Assembly: GCA_041687435.1 (NCBI GenBank)
Contig: JAWLBX010000001.1
Coordinates: forward strand, 302,571-366,570
DNA length: 64,000 nt
DNA from: JACKII01 sp041687435
GTDB taxonomy: Bacteria; Pseudomonadota; Alphaproteobacteria; Bin95
Reading direction: 5' to 3'
This document shows, piece after piece, positions 53,202 to 61,930 of the stretch (position 1 is its first letter; the number at the start of each line of letters is the position of its first letter). The notes beneath the pieces were generated by a model. It was not told where the DNA came from. It worked only from the letters and a program-made list of their open reading frames with translations, and did no database searches. Both the position numbers and the translations under genes were made by a program.

Positions 53202-53888
53202 CTACGCCGCCTGCGGAAACAGCCCTGCCACCACGGTGCCGCGGCGGTGCAGGTTGGCGGCAAATTCCTCCGGAAAGCTTTCGTGGACCGAGCCGGTAAC
53301 GGTCTCGGTCGCCATCAGCGCCTCCGCCCAGGCCTTGACCAGCGGGAAGGCATCCAGAAGCCCGCTCTTGAGCCTGGCCTCGACGAACAGGAACCGCTGG
53401 AAGAAGGGCGCGTAAGCGGCATCGACCAACGACAGGTCCGGCCCGTTGAAATAGGGCCCGTCATTGCCGCGCTCCTCGGCAATGGCCCGTTCCAGTTTCG
53501 CCAGAACCTCCCTCGCCTTTTCAAAGCCTTCGGCCTGCTCGTCCGCCATCTTGGCATAGTAGCAGGCGGACAGGCCGCTGGAGAAAGTGGGCACATAGTC
53601 CGTCCACGCGCGGTTGCGGGCGCGTTTCAGCGGGTCGGCCGGATGCAGCGGCGGCGCCACGGTTTCCTCAATGAATTCGGCGATGGCGTTGCTCTCGAAC
53701 AGCGGCTGATCGCCGACCTTCAGCACCGGCACCTTGCCGTGCGGCGAGATTTCAGGGAACCAGCCGGGCTTGTCCCGCAGGTTGATATACGTCACGTCAA
53801 ACGCGACCCCTTTGGCACGCATCACAATCACGGCGCGCTGGACCCAGGGTCAGGTGACGGAGCTGATCAGGTGATAGCGCTCTGTCAT
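53202..53888 (-). CDS. Glutathione S-transferase-like protein, probable selenoprotein (in-frame TGA at the catalytic Cys)
   Basis: Read from ATG 53888, which has AAAGGA about 10 nt upstream, the frame gives MTERYHLISSVT, then TGA at 53852-53850, then PWVQRAVIVMRAKG and a full GST (SPHGKVPVLKVGDQPLFESNAIAEFI, helical C-domain with GPDLSLVDAAYAPFFQR), 228 residues if the TGA is read. GST/thioredoxin-fold relatives have CPWVQR here, so TGA replaces the active-site Cys13. This fits selenocysteine. The rest of the frame is intact. A truncated start at GTG 53831 would lack the catalytic strand and a ribosome site. A simple nonsense mutation or sequencing error is the alternative. Confidence 0.8.
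53808..53852 (-). other. Candidate bacterial SECIS hairpin directly after the TGA
   Basis: On the minus strand after the UGA, CCCU (nt 1-4) can pair with AGGG (nt 39-42), and GCGCGC (nt 12-17) with GCGUGC (nt 30-35, one G-U pair), closing a 12-nt apical loop CGUGAUUGUGAU at nt 18-29. The loop has G at its second position, and its distance from the UGA (17 nt) is in the range expected for bacterial SECIS elements bound by SelB. Folding was done by eye. Confidence 0.55.
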
Positions 53889-53977
53889 GGGGTGGATCCT
53901 TTCGATTGCCGGCCCATTCTGCGGACCGGACGGCGAACGCTATCGCAAATCGCACGCTGCGCAAAGGCCGTTGACGG

Positions 53978-54715
53978 TCAGGCGGCCCGTGGCAACGCCG
54001 CTGTCCGCTTGACCAGCGAACCGACATAGATGGCGAGGAAATACACCAGGAACAGCTCGTTGCCTTCCTTCAACTCCTTCCAGTTGTCGATGACGGTGTA
54101 GGCAGGCTCGATATTAAACCAGACCAGAATCCGCTCCCACAGCCGGAATGCGAGCCCCAGCACGACAGAAGGGATGACGGCAACGGTCGGCATCAGCCAG
54201 TGCAGCCAGTCCGGTGCCGATGGCCAGCGCCGCGCGAGAAACAACGGCCAGAGCAGGCCGCCGACTATGGCTGCAATGTGCAGGACAGCCTTCGGCAACT
54301 GCTCGAACACATTGGTCAGGTTGTGCAGGTTGGTCTCGCCCATGGTGTTGTGGTCGGCAAAATATCCCCTGGTTTCCCAGCCGATATAATGCTGGCCCCA
54401 GCTTGCCTCCTCGCCGAACAGAAAGAAAAATCCGGCAGCGAACACAACCATATAGAGGCGGAAAGCGGTGCGGTACGCCATGGCCGGCCAGCGCCAGGCG
54501 AGTTTCACCGACAGCACGAAGCCGGCAACGCAGGCTGCCAGCGTCGCAATCTCTATGACGCCGTATTCGCTGCGCAAAAGCAGCTCGTAAGTATCACCGG
54601 ACGGCAGTAACGCCGCCAGCAGGCCGATCACCAGGGCGCTCGCCAGCGGCAGCCCCCAACTCCAGACCGGCGAAACGTCGGGCGTCACGCCGGCTCGCGG
54701 ATTGTGCTTGTGCAT
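53978..54715 (-). CDS. Unrecognised multi-pass membrane protein
   Basis: A 245-residue protein with about six hydrophobic segments (for example LPLASALVIGLLAALLP, IATLAACVAGFVLSVKLAW, LYMVVFAAGFFFLFG, IAAIVGGLLWPLFLARR, LPTVAVIPSVVLGLAF-like and LFLVYFLAIYVGSLV). Between them lies a polar loop EEASWGQHYIGWETRGYFADHN with several conserved-looking Trp, His and Glu residues, possibly catalytic or metal-binding. ATG 54715 (MHKHNPRAG) is chosen for the short polar head. I do not recognise the family. It follows 89 bp upstream-side of the GST-like gene's start on the same strand. Confidence 0.7.
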   Translation of the reverse strand: MHKHNPRAGVTPDVSPVWSWGLPLASALVIGLLAALLPSGDTYELLLRSEYGVIEIATLAACVAGFVLSVKLAWRWPAMAYRTAFRLYMVVFAAGFFFLFGEEASWGQHYIGWETRGYFADHNTMGETNLHNLTNVFEQLPKAVLHIAAIVGGLLWPLFLARRWPSAPDWLHWLMPTVAVIPSVVLGLAFRLWERILVWFNIEPAYTVIDNWKELKEGNELFLVYFLAIYVGSLVKRTAALPRAA

Positions 54716-54827
54716 GAACCTCTGCTGTTTCCGATACCGTATGTCACAAATCCGAAACACTAGAAGGGGAGGCGCGGTCTTTCAATCCGGGGGGAGGCTG
54801 ATTACCTGCACCTCAATCCCTTAACTT

Positions 54828-54945
54828 CTATTCCAGCTTTTCCGACAAGCCCTTCGCCGCTTCCGTGATTAGCGGGCTGGCGGAAAGATGACGGCGGCAG
54901 CGCAAGCACAGCCCTGGCGGCGGCAGGACGAATGCCAATAGACTT
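54828..54945 (-). pseudogene. Decayed fragment of a B12-binding mutase C-terminus
   Basis: The minus strand can be read as AAVIFPP in one frame and then SPLITEAAKGLSEKLE-stop in the next, mirroring AAIFPPGTVIADAAKGLLDQL at the end of the methylmalonyl-CoA mutase at 55775. By hand, about 55 bp of DNA match at roughly 70 percent, including CTTCGCCGC and AAGATG.CGGCGGC blocks, with a lost base and a small deletion further on. It looks like the remnant of a second B12-binding gene or a partial duplication. The rest of this 246-bp gap shows nothing else I can name. Confidence 0.5.
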
Positions 54946-54961
54946 CCGGCAAGGTTCGCCG

Positions 54962-55756
54962 TTACGAACGCGCCGCGAGAAAACCGCCGGCGAGACGCAC
55001 CAGGTCGCTGGTCCGGGTCTCTGGCAGCATATGGCCGCCGCCGTTCAGTTCCTCGTAGCGGGCATGAGGCAGACTTGCGGCAATGTCCCGCCCGAACCAG
55101 CTGGGCATGAGTTGATCGTCGGCCGCGGAGATCACCAGCGTCGGCGTTTGGACCGCCGGTGTCAGCGGGCGTGTGTCGAACGCCAGGATGGCATGCAAAC
55201 GGCTTGCGATATGATCGGCATTCTGTGGCGCAGCAACCGCTGCCTGCCGCGCGAAACCTTCCGCATGCTCCCGGCGATAGCCGGGTGGGAACAGCAGGCT
55301 GGCGTTGAAGGTTGCGTAGTCCTGCGGATTCAAGCCGCGGGCAGCGGCAACGCGCAGGTTTTGCATGGTGACGAGGTGCGCATCGGCATACTGCCACGGC
55401 GCAGCCAGGACCAGCCGCCCCACCCGTTGCGGATAGGCGGCGGCAAACGCAATGCCGATGCCGCAGCCGGTGGAATGGCAGAACAGGTGCGCCTTGGGAA
55501 TGTCCAGCGCCTGCAGCAATGCCGCCACCTCGCCGGCCCGGTGCTGCATGGTGACGGCCGCCGGATCTTGCGGCGGCGGGCTGCCGCCCGTGCCGCGCTG
55601 GTCGTAACGGATGACGGAGAACGTCTCCGCCAGCCCTCCCACAAATGGACCCACGCCGACAGGGCCTGACGATTGCGGCAGGCAAAGCACCAGCGGCTCG
55701 CCGGAGCCAAACCGGGTGCAGGCGATGGGGCCGGACGGAGTGTCGATCAGGGACAA
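54962..55756 (-). CDS. Alpha/beta hydrolase
   Basis: A 264-residue alpha/beta hydrolase: FGSGEPLVLCLPQSSGPVG, VIRYDQRGTGGSPPP, nucleophile elbow LFCHSTGCGIGIAFAAAYP (Ser), acid region TLVISAADDQLMPSWFG, and the catalytic His in NGGGHMLPETRT. Similar proteins include prolyl aminopeptidase-like and 3-oxoadipate enol-lactonase-like hydrolases. It lies 18 bp after the mutase gene on the same strand and is flanked on the other side by the mutase-like remnant. Substrate unknown. Confidence 0.88.
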   Translation of the reverse strand: MSLIDTPSGPIACTRFGSGEPLVLCLPQSSGPVGVGPFVGGLAETFSVIRYDQRGTGGSPPPQDPAAVTMQHRAGEVAALLQALDIPKAHLFCHSTGCGIGIAFAAAYPQRVGRLVLAAPWQYADAHLVTMQNLRVAAARGLNPQDYATFNASLLFPPGYRREHAEGFARQAAVAAPQNADHIASRLHAILAFDTRPLTPAVQTPTLVISAADDQLMPSWFGRDIAASLPHARYEELNGGGHMLPETRTSDLVRLAGGFLAARS

Positions 55757-55774
55757 GGAACCGGAATTCCGTCC

Positions 55775-57967
55775 CTATCCCGCATACCCCAACTGCTTGT
55801 TCAACTGATCCAGCAGCCCCTTCGCCGCATCGGCAATGACCGTGCCGGGCGGGAAGATGGCGGCGGCGCCGGCGGCGTACAGTTCGTCATAGTCCTGCGG
55901 CGGCACCACGCCGCCGACGACGATCATGATGTCCTCGCGGCCTTCCGCCTTCAGCGCATCGCGCAGTTCCGGCACCAGGGTCAGATGGCCGGCGGCAAGC
56001 GAGGAAGCGCCAACAATGTGCACGTCGTTTTCCACCGCCTGGCGCGCGGCCTCCGCCGGGGTTTGGAACAGCGGGCCGATATCCACGTCGAAGCCCAGGT
56101 CGGCGAAGGCGGTGGCGATGACCTTCTGGCCGCGGTCGTGGCCATCCTGGCCCATCTTGGCGATCAGGATGCGCGGGCGGCGACCCTCGTTCTCCGCAAA
56201 TTTTTCGACCAATTTGCGGACCTCGTTGACGTTGTCGGCATTGTTGCCGACCTCGGCCGAATAGACGCCGGAAACGGTGCGGATCGTGGCGACATGCCGG
56301 CCCCAGACCTTTTCCATCGCCTGGGTGATCTCGCCCACCGTCGCCTTGGCCCGGGCGGCATCGACGGATAGCGCCAGCACATTGCCTTCGCCCGTCTCCG
56401 CCGCCTTCGTCAGCGCCGCCAGCGCCTTGTCCACCGCGCCCTGGTCGCGCTCGGCCCGCAGGCGCTTCAGCTTATCGATCTGGGCGCCGCGCACGGCCTT
56501 GTTGTCGACCTTCAGGATCTCAATCGCCCGGTCGTTTTCGGCACGGTATTTGTTGACGCCGACCACGGTCTGCCGGCCGCTGTCAATCCGCGCCTGGGTG
56601 CGGGCGGCGGCTTCCTCGATCCGCATTTTCGGAACGCCGGCCTCGATGGCCTTGGCCATGCCGCCCATGCCCTCGATCTCCTGGATATGCTCCCAGGCCT
56701 TTGCCGCCACCTCGTGCGTCAGCCGCTCCACATAGTAGGAGCCGCCCCAGGGGTCGATCACCTTGGTGGTGCCGCTTTCCTGCTGCAACACAAGCTGCGT
56801 GTTGCGGGCGATGCGGGCGGAAAAGTCGGTCGGCAGCGCCAGCGCCTCGTCCAGCGCGTTGGTGTGCAGCGACTGGGTGTGGCCCTGGGTGGCCGCCATC
56901 GCCTCGACACAGGTGCGCACCACGTTGTTGAACACGTCCTGCGCAGCCAGCGACCAGCCGGACGTCTGGCAGTGGGTGCGCAGTGCCAGCGATTTCGGGT
57001 TCTTCGCCCCTTCCGCCTGCATCATCTTCGCCCAGAGCAGGCGGGCAGCGCGCATTTTGGCCACTTCCATGAAGAAGTTCATGCCAATGGCCCAGAAGAA
57101 CGAGAGCCTGGGCGCGAACGCGTCGATCTCCAGCCCGGCCTTCTTGCCGGCCCGGGCATATTCCAGCCCATCCGCCAGGGTATAGGCCAGTTCCAGGTCG
57201 GCCGTCGCGCCGGCTTCCTGCATGTGATAGCCGCTGATGCTGATCGAGTTGAAGCGCGGCATTTTCTGGCTGGTGTACTCGAAAATGTCGGAGATGATCC
57301 GCATGGAGGGCTGCGGCGGGTAGATGTAGGTGTTGCGGACCATGAACTCCTTCAGAATGTCGTTCTGAATGGTCCCGGTCAGGTGTTCCGGCTTCACGCC
57401 CTGTTCTTCCGCCGCGGCAATGTAGAGCGCGAGCACCGGCAGAACCGCGCCGTTCATGGTCATCGACACGCTCATCTCGTCGAGCGGGATGCCGTCGAAC
57501 AGGGTGCGCATGTCGTAGATCGAGTCGATGGCGACGCCGGCCATGCCCACATCCGCCGCCACGCGCGGATCGTCGCTGTCATAGCCGCGGTGCGTCGCCA
57601 GGTCGAAGGCGATGGACAGGCCCTTCTGCCCCGCCGCCAGATTGCGGCGATAGAAGGCGTTCGAATCCTCCGCCGTGGAAAAGCCGGCATACTGGCGCAG
57701 CGTCCAGGGCTTGTTGACATACATGGTCGGGTAAGGCCCGCGCAGATAGGGCGCAATACCCGGCATGGTGTCCAGAAAATCGAGGCCTTCCAGATCCTTG
57801 GCCGAATACATCGGTTTGACGGCGATGCCTTCCGGCGTCTGCCAGGGCTCCGGCTTGTGCCCCAGTTCCGCCTCCGCAGCTTTTTCCCAGGCCGCCAGAT
57901 CGGCGGCTGGCGGCGGCGCATTCGCGGGTTCGAGGTGAACATCGGCAAAGCTGGGAATGGCGGACAT
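55775..57967 (-). CDS. Methylmalonyl-CoA mutase
   Basis: A 730-residue adenosylcobalamin enzyme joining (R)-methylmalonyl-CoA and succinyl-CoA in propionate metabolism. The catalytic TIM-barrel domain shows RGPYPTMYVNKPWTLRQYAGF, MSVSMTMNGAVLPVLAL, THCQTSGWSLAAQD and TQSLHTNALDEALALP. The C-terminal B12 domain has KMGQDGHDRGQKVIATAFADLGF with the cobalt-ligand His in DxHxxG, and VGGVVPPQDY. ATG 57967 (MSAIPSFADV) clears a longer unconserved extension. No meaB or epimerase gene is nearby. Confidence 0.96.
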   Translation of the reverse strand: MSAIPSFADVHLEPANAPPPAADLAAWEKAAEAELGHKPEPWQTPEGIAVKPMYSAKDLEGLDFLDTMPGIAPYLRGPYPTMYVNKPWTLRQYAGFSTAEDSNAFYRRNLAAGQKGLSIAFDLATHRGYDSDDPRVAADVGMAGVAIDSIYDMRTLFDGIPLDEMSVSMTMNGAVLPVLALYIAAAEEQGVKPEHLTGTIQNDILKEFMVRNTYIYPPQPSMRIISDIFEYTSQKMPRFNSISISGYHMQEAGATADLELAYTLADGLEYARAGKKAGLEIDAFAPRLSFFWAIGMNFFMEVAKMRAARLLWAKMMQAEGAKNPKSLALRTHCQTSGWSLAAQDVFNNVVRTCVEAMAATQGHTQSLHTNALDEALALPTDFSARIARNTQLVLQQESGTTKVIDPWGGSYYVERLTHEVAAKAWEHIQEIEGMGGMAKAIEAGVPKMRIEEAAARTQARIDSGRQTVVGVNKYRAENDRAIEILKVDNKAVRGAQIDKLKRLRAERDQGAVDKALAALTKAAETGEGNVLALSVDAARAKATVGEITQAMEKVWGRHVATIRTVSGVYSAEVGNNADNVNEVRKLVEKFAENEGRRPRILIAKMGQDGHDRGQKVIATAFADLGFDVDIGPLFQTPAEAARQAVENDVHIVGASSLAAGHLTLVPELRDALKAEGREDIMIVVGGVVPPQDYDELYAAGAAAIFPPGTVIADAAKGLLDQLNKQLGYAG

Positions 57968-58158
57968 GACAAAGCTCGCAGCGTTGGTGTGGCGCCAGTC
58001 GGCGCGATATGGGCGGAAATTAGGGGAAAACGTGCGCGTGGTCGAGTCTGACAGCAACAAACCTGGACAATCCCGCCGCCGCGACTAGCCTCTACGTCCA
58101 AAGTATGGACACGCATCAGAGGGAGCGGCGCTCTGCCGTGGAGCGCCGGACGCCAAAC

Positions 58159-59799
58159 ATGGCAGACACTTTCGACTACGTCATCGTCGGTGCAGGCTCC
58201 GCCGGCTGCATTCTGGCCAACCGGCTGTCGGAGGATGGCAAGTATTCGGTCTGCATTCTGGAGGCGGGACCGCCGGACCGGAACATCTACATCCACATCC
58301 CGGCCGGCTTCATCAAAAACCTGGCCAATCCCAGCATCAACTGGATGTACCAGGCGGAAAGCGGCCCGCACATCAACGGGCGCAAAATGCCGGTGCCGCG
58401 CGGCAAGACGCTGGGCGGCTCGTCCTCCATCAACGGCATGATCTACAACCGTGGTCAGCGCATGGATTACGATTCCTGGTCGCAGATGGGCAATCGCGGC
58501 TGGGGCTATGCCGACGTGCTGCCCTATTTCAAACGCTGCGAGCAACGGGTGGGCGAGGGCGACGACACCTATCGCGGCCGCGACGGCGGCATGACGGTCG
58601 AGACCATCCCCTACCGACACCCGCTCTGCGACGCCTTCATCCAGGGCGCGGCGGAAATCGGTATTCCGCACAATCCGGACTACAACGGCGCAACACAGGA
58701 AGGCATCAGCTATGTGCAGCGCCATGTGAGCGGCCGCCGCCGGGTCAGTACTGCTCGGGCCTATCTGCACCCGGCCAAATCGCGCCCCAACCTGACCGTC
58801 ATCACCAACGCCTTTGCCACCAAAATCCTGCTGGAGGGCAAGACGGCCGTCGGCATCGCCTATGCCAAGGGCGGCAAGGGCGGCGCACCGGCGGAGGTGC
58901 GGGCGAACAGGGAGGTGATCCTTTCGGGCGGCGTCATCAACTCGCCGCAACTGTTGCAACTCTCCGGCATCGGCCCGGCCGGGCTGCTGCAAGACCTGGG
59001 CATTCCGGTGCAGCAGGAGCTTGCCGGCGTCGGCGAAAACCTGCGCGACCACTACGCGCCCCGCTTCGTCGTCCGCGTCAAGAATGCCGAGACTTTGAAC
59101 GAGCGCGCCCGCGGCCTGCGCCGCACCTGGGAGATCGCCAAGTACCTGGCCGGCGCCAAGAGCATCGTCAACCTGAACCCGTCGCTGGTCTATGGCTTCT
59201 GGCATTCTGACCCGGCAACCAAAAGCAACGACCTGCAATTCATCTTCACCCCCGCCAGCTATGACGAGGGCAAGCATGGCGTGCTGGCGGACTGGCCAGG
59301 CTTTACGGTGGCGGCGTGGCAGCACCGGCCGGAAAGCACCGGCTATGTGCGGGCAAAATCGGCCGATCCGTTCCAGAAGCCGGCGATCCAGCCGAACTAT
59401 CTGGCGCACGAGACGGACCAGCGCACGGTCGTCGCCGCCATGCGGCTCGCCCGCAGCCTGATCCAAACGCAGGCGATGGCGCCCTATTACGATGGCGAGG
59501 AATTGCCGGGCGAAAACGTACAGACCGACGACGAGTTGCTGGACGCCGCCCGGCGCATCGGCGCCACCACCTACCACCCGATGGGCACCTGCCGCATGGC
59601 GCCAGCGACCGACCCGACGGCGGTGGTCGACGACCAATTGCGCGTCTATGGCCTGGAAGGGTTGCGGGTGGTGGATGCCTCGATCATGCCGCGCATGATG
59701 TCGGCCAACCTCGCCGCCGGCACCATGATGATCGCGGAAAAAGCCTCCGACATGATCCTGGGCAAGCTGCCGCTGGAGCCGATTATCACGCCGGAGTGA
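58159..59799 (+). CDS. GMC-family FAD oxidoreductase (choline/alcohol dehydrogenase type)
   Basis: A 546-residue flavoprotein. FAD site YVIVGAGSAGCILANRLSED, GMC signature 1 PRGKTLGGSSSINGMIYNRG, signature 2 GGVINSPQLLQLSGIGP, and the C-terminal catalytic His in TYHPMGTCRMAP with VVDASIMPRMMSANLAAGT. It oxidises an alcohol, with electrons passed to a quinone or cytochrome. ATG 58159 opens the family core; GTG 58138 and ATG 58105 are in-frame alternatives, the former with GAGGGAG upstream. It is divergent from the mutase gene across a 191-bp spacer. Confidence 0.92.
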   Translation: MADTFDYVIVGAGSAGCILANRLSEDGKYSVCILEAGPPDRNIYIHIPAGFIKNLANPSINWMYQAESGPHINGRKMPVPRGKTLGGSSSINGMIYNRGQRMDYDSWSQMGNRGWGYADVLPYFKRCEQRVGEGDDTYRGRDGGMTVETIPYRHPLCDAFIQGAAEIGIPHNPDYNGATQEGISYVQRHVSGRRRVSTARAYLHPAKSRPNLTVITNAFATKILLEGKTAVGIAYAKGGKGGAPAEVRANREVILSGGVINSPQLLQLSGIGPAGLLQDLGIPVQQELAGVGENLRDHYAPRFVVRVKNAETLNERARGLRRTWEIAKYLAGAKSIVNLNPSLVYGFWHSDPATKSNDLQFIFTPASYDEGKHGVLADWPGFTVAAWQHRPESTGYVRAKSADPFQKPAIQPNYLAHETDQRTVVAAMRLARSLIQTQAMAPYYDGEELPGENVQTDDELLDAARRIGATTYHPMGTCRMAPATDPTAVVDDQLRVYGLEGLRVVDASIMPRMMSANLAAGTMMIAEKASDMILGKLPLEPIITPE

Positions 59800-59829
59800 C
59801 CGCAGGCCGGCATGATGACGGCGCCCGCC

Positions 59830-60612
59830 TCAGGCGATCCCTGCGCCGCCGCAGACATCCAGCACCTGGCCGGTGACATAGGCGCCCGCGTCGCTTGCCA
59901 GGAACAGGGCCGCGCCCGCAACCTCGTCCGGATGGCCGAACCGGCGCAGCGGCACGCGGCTGTTGGTTTCCTCCACCCGCGCCGGATCGCTCCACAACGC
60001 CTTGGCAAAGTCCGTCTTGATGACGCCCGGCGCAATCGCGTTGGCACGAATGCCCTGCGGTCCGTGCGCCACCGCCAGATTGCGGGCGATCTGATGCTCC
60101 GCCACCTTGCTCATGGCATAGAAGGCGATCGGAACGTTCCCCCGCAGGCCGGAAACGCTGGCAATGATGACAATGCTGCCGCCGCCCTGTTCGACGATGT
60201 GCGGAATGCACATGTGGCAAAGCCAGTAGGTCGACTTGATATTGATCTCGTAGATCTTGTCCATGGCCGAATCCGGCATGTCGATGCTTGGGCCGTAATA
60301 GGGGTTCACACCGGCATTGGGCACGCAAATATCGATGCGGCCCCATTTTTCCTTGGTCGCATCGACCATGGCCTGCAGCCGCTCCTTGTCGCCGACATGA
60401 CAGGGGAAAGCCCACGCCTCGCCGCCGCGGTCGGCATAGTCGCGGTTGATTTCCTCCACCACCTCGTCGCACACATCCGCCTTGCGCGAGGAAACGACGA
60501 CCTTGGCGCCGTATTGCGCATAGCGGGCGGCAATGGCCTTGCCGATGCCCTTGGTCGAGCCGGTGACAATGGCGACCTTCCCGGAAAGATCGAACAAATC
60601 GTTGGCTGGCAT
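59830..60612 (-). CDS. Short-chain dehydrogenase/reductase (SDR)
   Basis: A 260-residue classical SDR. Cofactor motif VAIVTGSTKGIGKAIAARYA with VVVSSRKAD suggesting NADPH preference, NNAG-type block CVPNAGVNPYYG, the active-site Ser in IVIIASVSG, and Tyr-Lys in FYAMSKVAEHQIARNLA, followed by PGVIKTDFAKAL. It oxidises or reduces an unknown alcohol/ketone. It converges on the GMC gene (30 bp between stops) and is preceded on the same strand by the MFS gene, 61 bp upstream. Confidence 0.92.
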   Translation of the reverse strand: MPANDLFDLSGKVAIVTGSTKGIGKAIAARYAQYGAKVVVSSRKADVCDEVVEEINRDYADRGGEAWAFPCHVGDKERLQAMVDATKEKWGRIDICVPNAGVNPYYGPSIDMPDSAMDKIYEINIKSTYWLCHMCIPHIVEQGGGSIVIIASVSGLRGNVPIAFYAMSKVAEHQIARNLAVAHGPQGIRANAIAPGVIKTDFAKALWSDPARVEETNSRVPLRRFGHPDEVAGAALFLASDAGAYVTGQVLDVCGGAGIA

Positions 60613-60673
60613 GGAAACCGCTCCCTGACGAAAACTGCGTGAAGATGGCGCCGTTGTAACCGGGCCGCTGCCG

Positions 60674-61930
60674 TTATGCCAGACGGTGCCGCAACGGCAA
60701 CAGCAGCAGCAGCAAGCCGCTCATGACCGCTGCCAGCAGGATAAGCGCCGGCGAGAATGTTCCGGTGGCATCGTAAACCGCGCCGAGCGTCAACGGCCCC
60801 AGCACGCCGCCCACCTCCGCGGCAGAGAAGAACAGGCCAGAGGCCGCGCCAGCATAACGGCTGCCGACATCCTTCAGCTCCACCAGCAACAGTACCATCA
60901 CCGTCATCATGCTGGACCGCGCGATGCCCTGGGCGACCAGCCCGACGGTCATCGCCGCACCCTCGCCGGTCAGCAGCAGCAATGCTGCGAGCCCGGCGCT
61001 GGCAAACAGGGCTGCCAGGATCGCCAGCCGCCGGGCCGGCAACGCCAGCCGGGGGATGATCAGCGCGCCGGCAATGCCCACCGCCGTCGGCACCGCCGCC
61101 CAGATGCCGGCCTCGGCCGCGCTCATGCCGCCGTGGCGCAGCAGTTCCGGCAGCCAGTTGTTCAGGCCGTGGTTGAAGAAGAAAATGCCGACGCTCATCA
61201 CCAGCATCACCTGCACCGATGGCAGGGCCAGCAGCTTGGCGAACACGGCCAGTTGCCGCTCCCGCGGCTGCGCCTGCAAATCCCGCTCCACCGCCCTGGC
61301 CCGCGGATGCGCGGACAGCAGCAGCCAGACCACGCCGCAGGCAAGCGCCACGCCAGCGAACAGCAGCAGCACGCTGCGCCAGTCCTGGCCGAACCAGGGC
61401 ATCAGCAGGGCGTTGGTCAGCGAATAGGAAATAATGCCGCCCACCGCCGGGCCGGTCACATAGACGCCCATGGCAAAACCGCGCTCCGAGCCGCGGAACC
61501 AGAGGCTGATCAGCTTCGGCGCGCCGATCGACACCATCGGCCCGCCGACGCCGAACAGGCCGACAGCCAGCATCAGCGTCCAGAAATCCACGGCATTGGC
61601 GCGCAGCAGACCGCTCAGCGCGATGAAGCCGGCGGACAGCAGCAGCCCGGCCCGCGGCCCCAGCCGGTCGATCACCGCGCCGCAGGGTGCGGCGGTGGCG
61701 ATGTAGACCAGCTGCCAGCCGCCCAACACCAGCCCCATCTCGGCGTGACTCATGCTGAGGTCGCGGACAATCGGCGTCACCAGCGGCGCCATGGAAACCG
61801 TGGTCAGGCCAAACGCAAAGTACACCAGCCAAACGCCGAACAGCATTGCCCAGCGGTAGGGGTGAGCCGGGGCATCGGTGCTTTCGGCAAGCGTCGCTGC
61901 GTCTCCCTCCGTGCCCGACCCGGTGGTCAC
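60674..61930 (-). CDS. MFS transporter (OFA/monocarboxylate type)
   Basis: A 418-residue membrane protein with about 12 hydrophobic segments starting WAMLFGVWLVYFAFGLTTVS. The loop GAVIDRLGPRAGLLLSAGF is the MFS motif A region, and GVYVTGPAVGGIISYSLT a helix in the N-half. GTG 61930 overlaps the FAD-oxidase stop by 4 bp, so the two are translationally coupled. It may import a hydroxy- or oxo-acid for the coupled oxidase (inferred from the pairing). Confidence 0.9.
   Translation of the reverse strand: MTTGSGTEGDAATLAESTDAPAHPYRWAMLFGVWLVYFAFGLTTVSMAPLVTPIVRDLSMSHAEMGLVLGGWQLVYIATAAPCGAVIDRLGPRAGLLLSAGFIALSGLLRANAVDFWTLMLAVGLFGVGGPMVSIGAPKLISLWFRGSERGFAMGVYVTGPAVGGIISYSLTNALLMPWFGQDWRSVLLLFAGVALACGVVWLLLSAHPRARAVERDLQAQPRERQLAVFAKLLALPSVQVMLVMSVGIFFFNHGLNNWLPELLRHGGMSAAEAGIWAAVPTAVGIAGALIIPRLALPARRLAILAALFASAGLAALLLLTGEGAAMTVGLVAQGIARSSMMTVMVLLLVELKDVGSRYAGAASGLFFSAAEVGGVLGPLTLGAVYDATGTFSPALILLAAVMSGLLLLLLPLRHRLA

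Noticed and set aside
53829..53831. GTG at 53831 as the real start of a short GST-like gene
   Set aside because: It would remove the first strand and the active-site residue, has no ribosome site, and ignores the well-spaced AAAGGA before ATG 53888.
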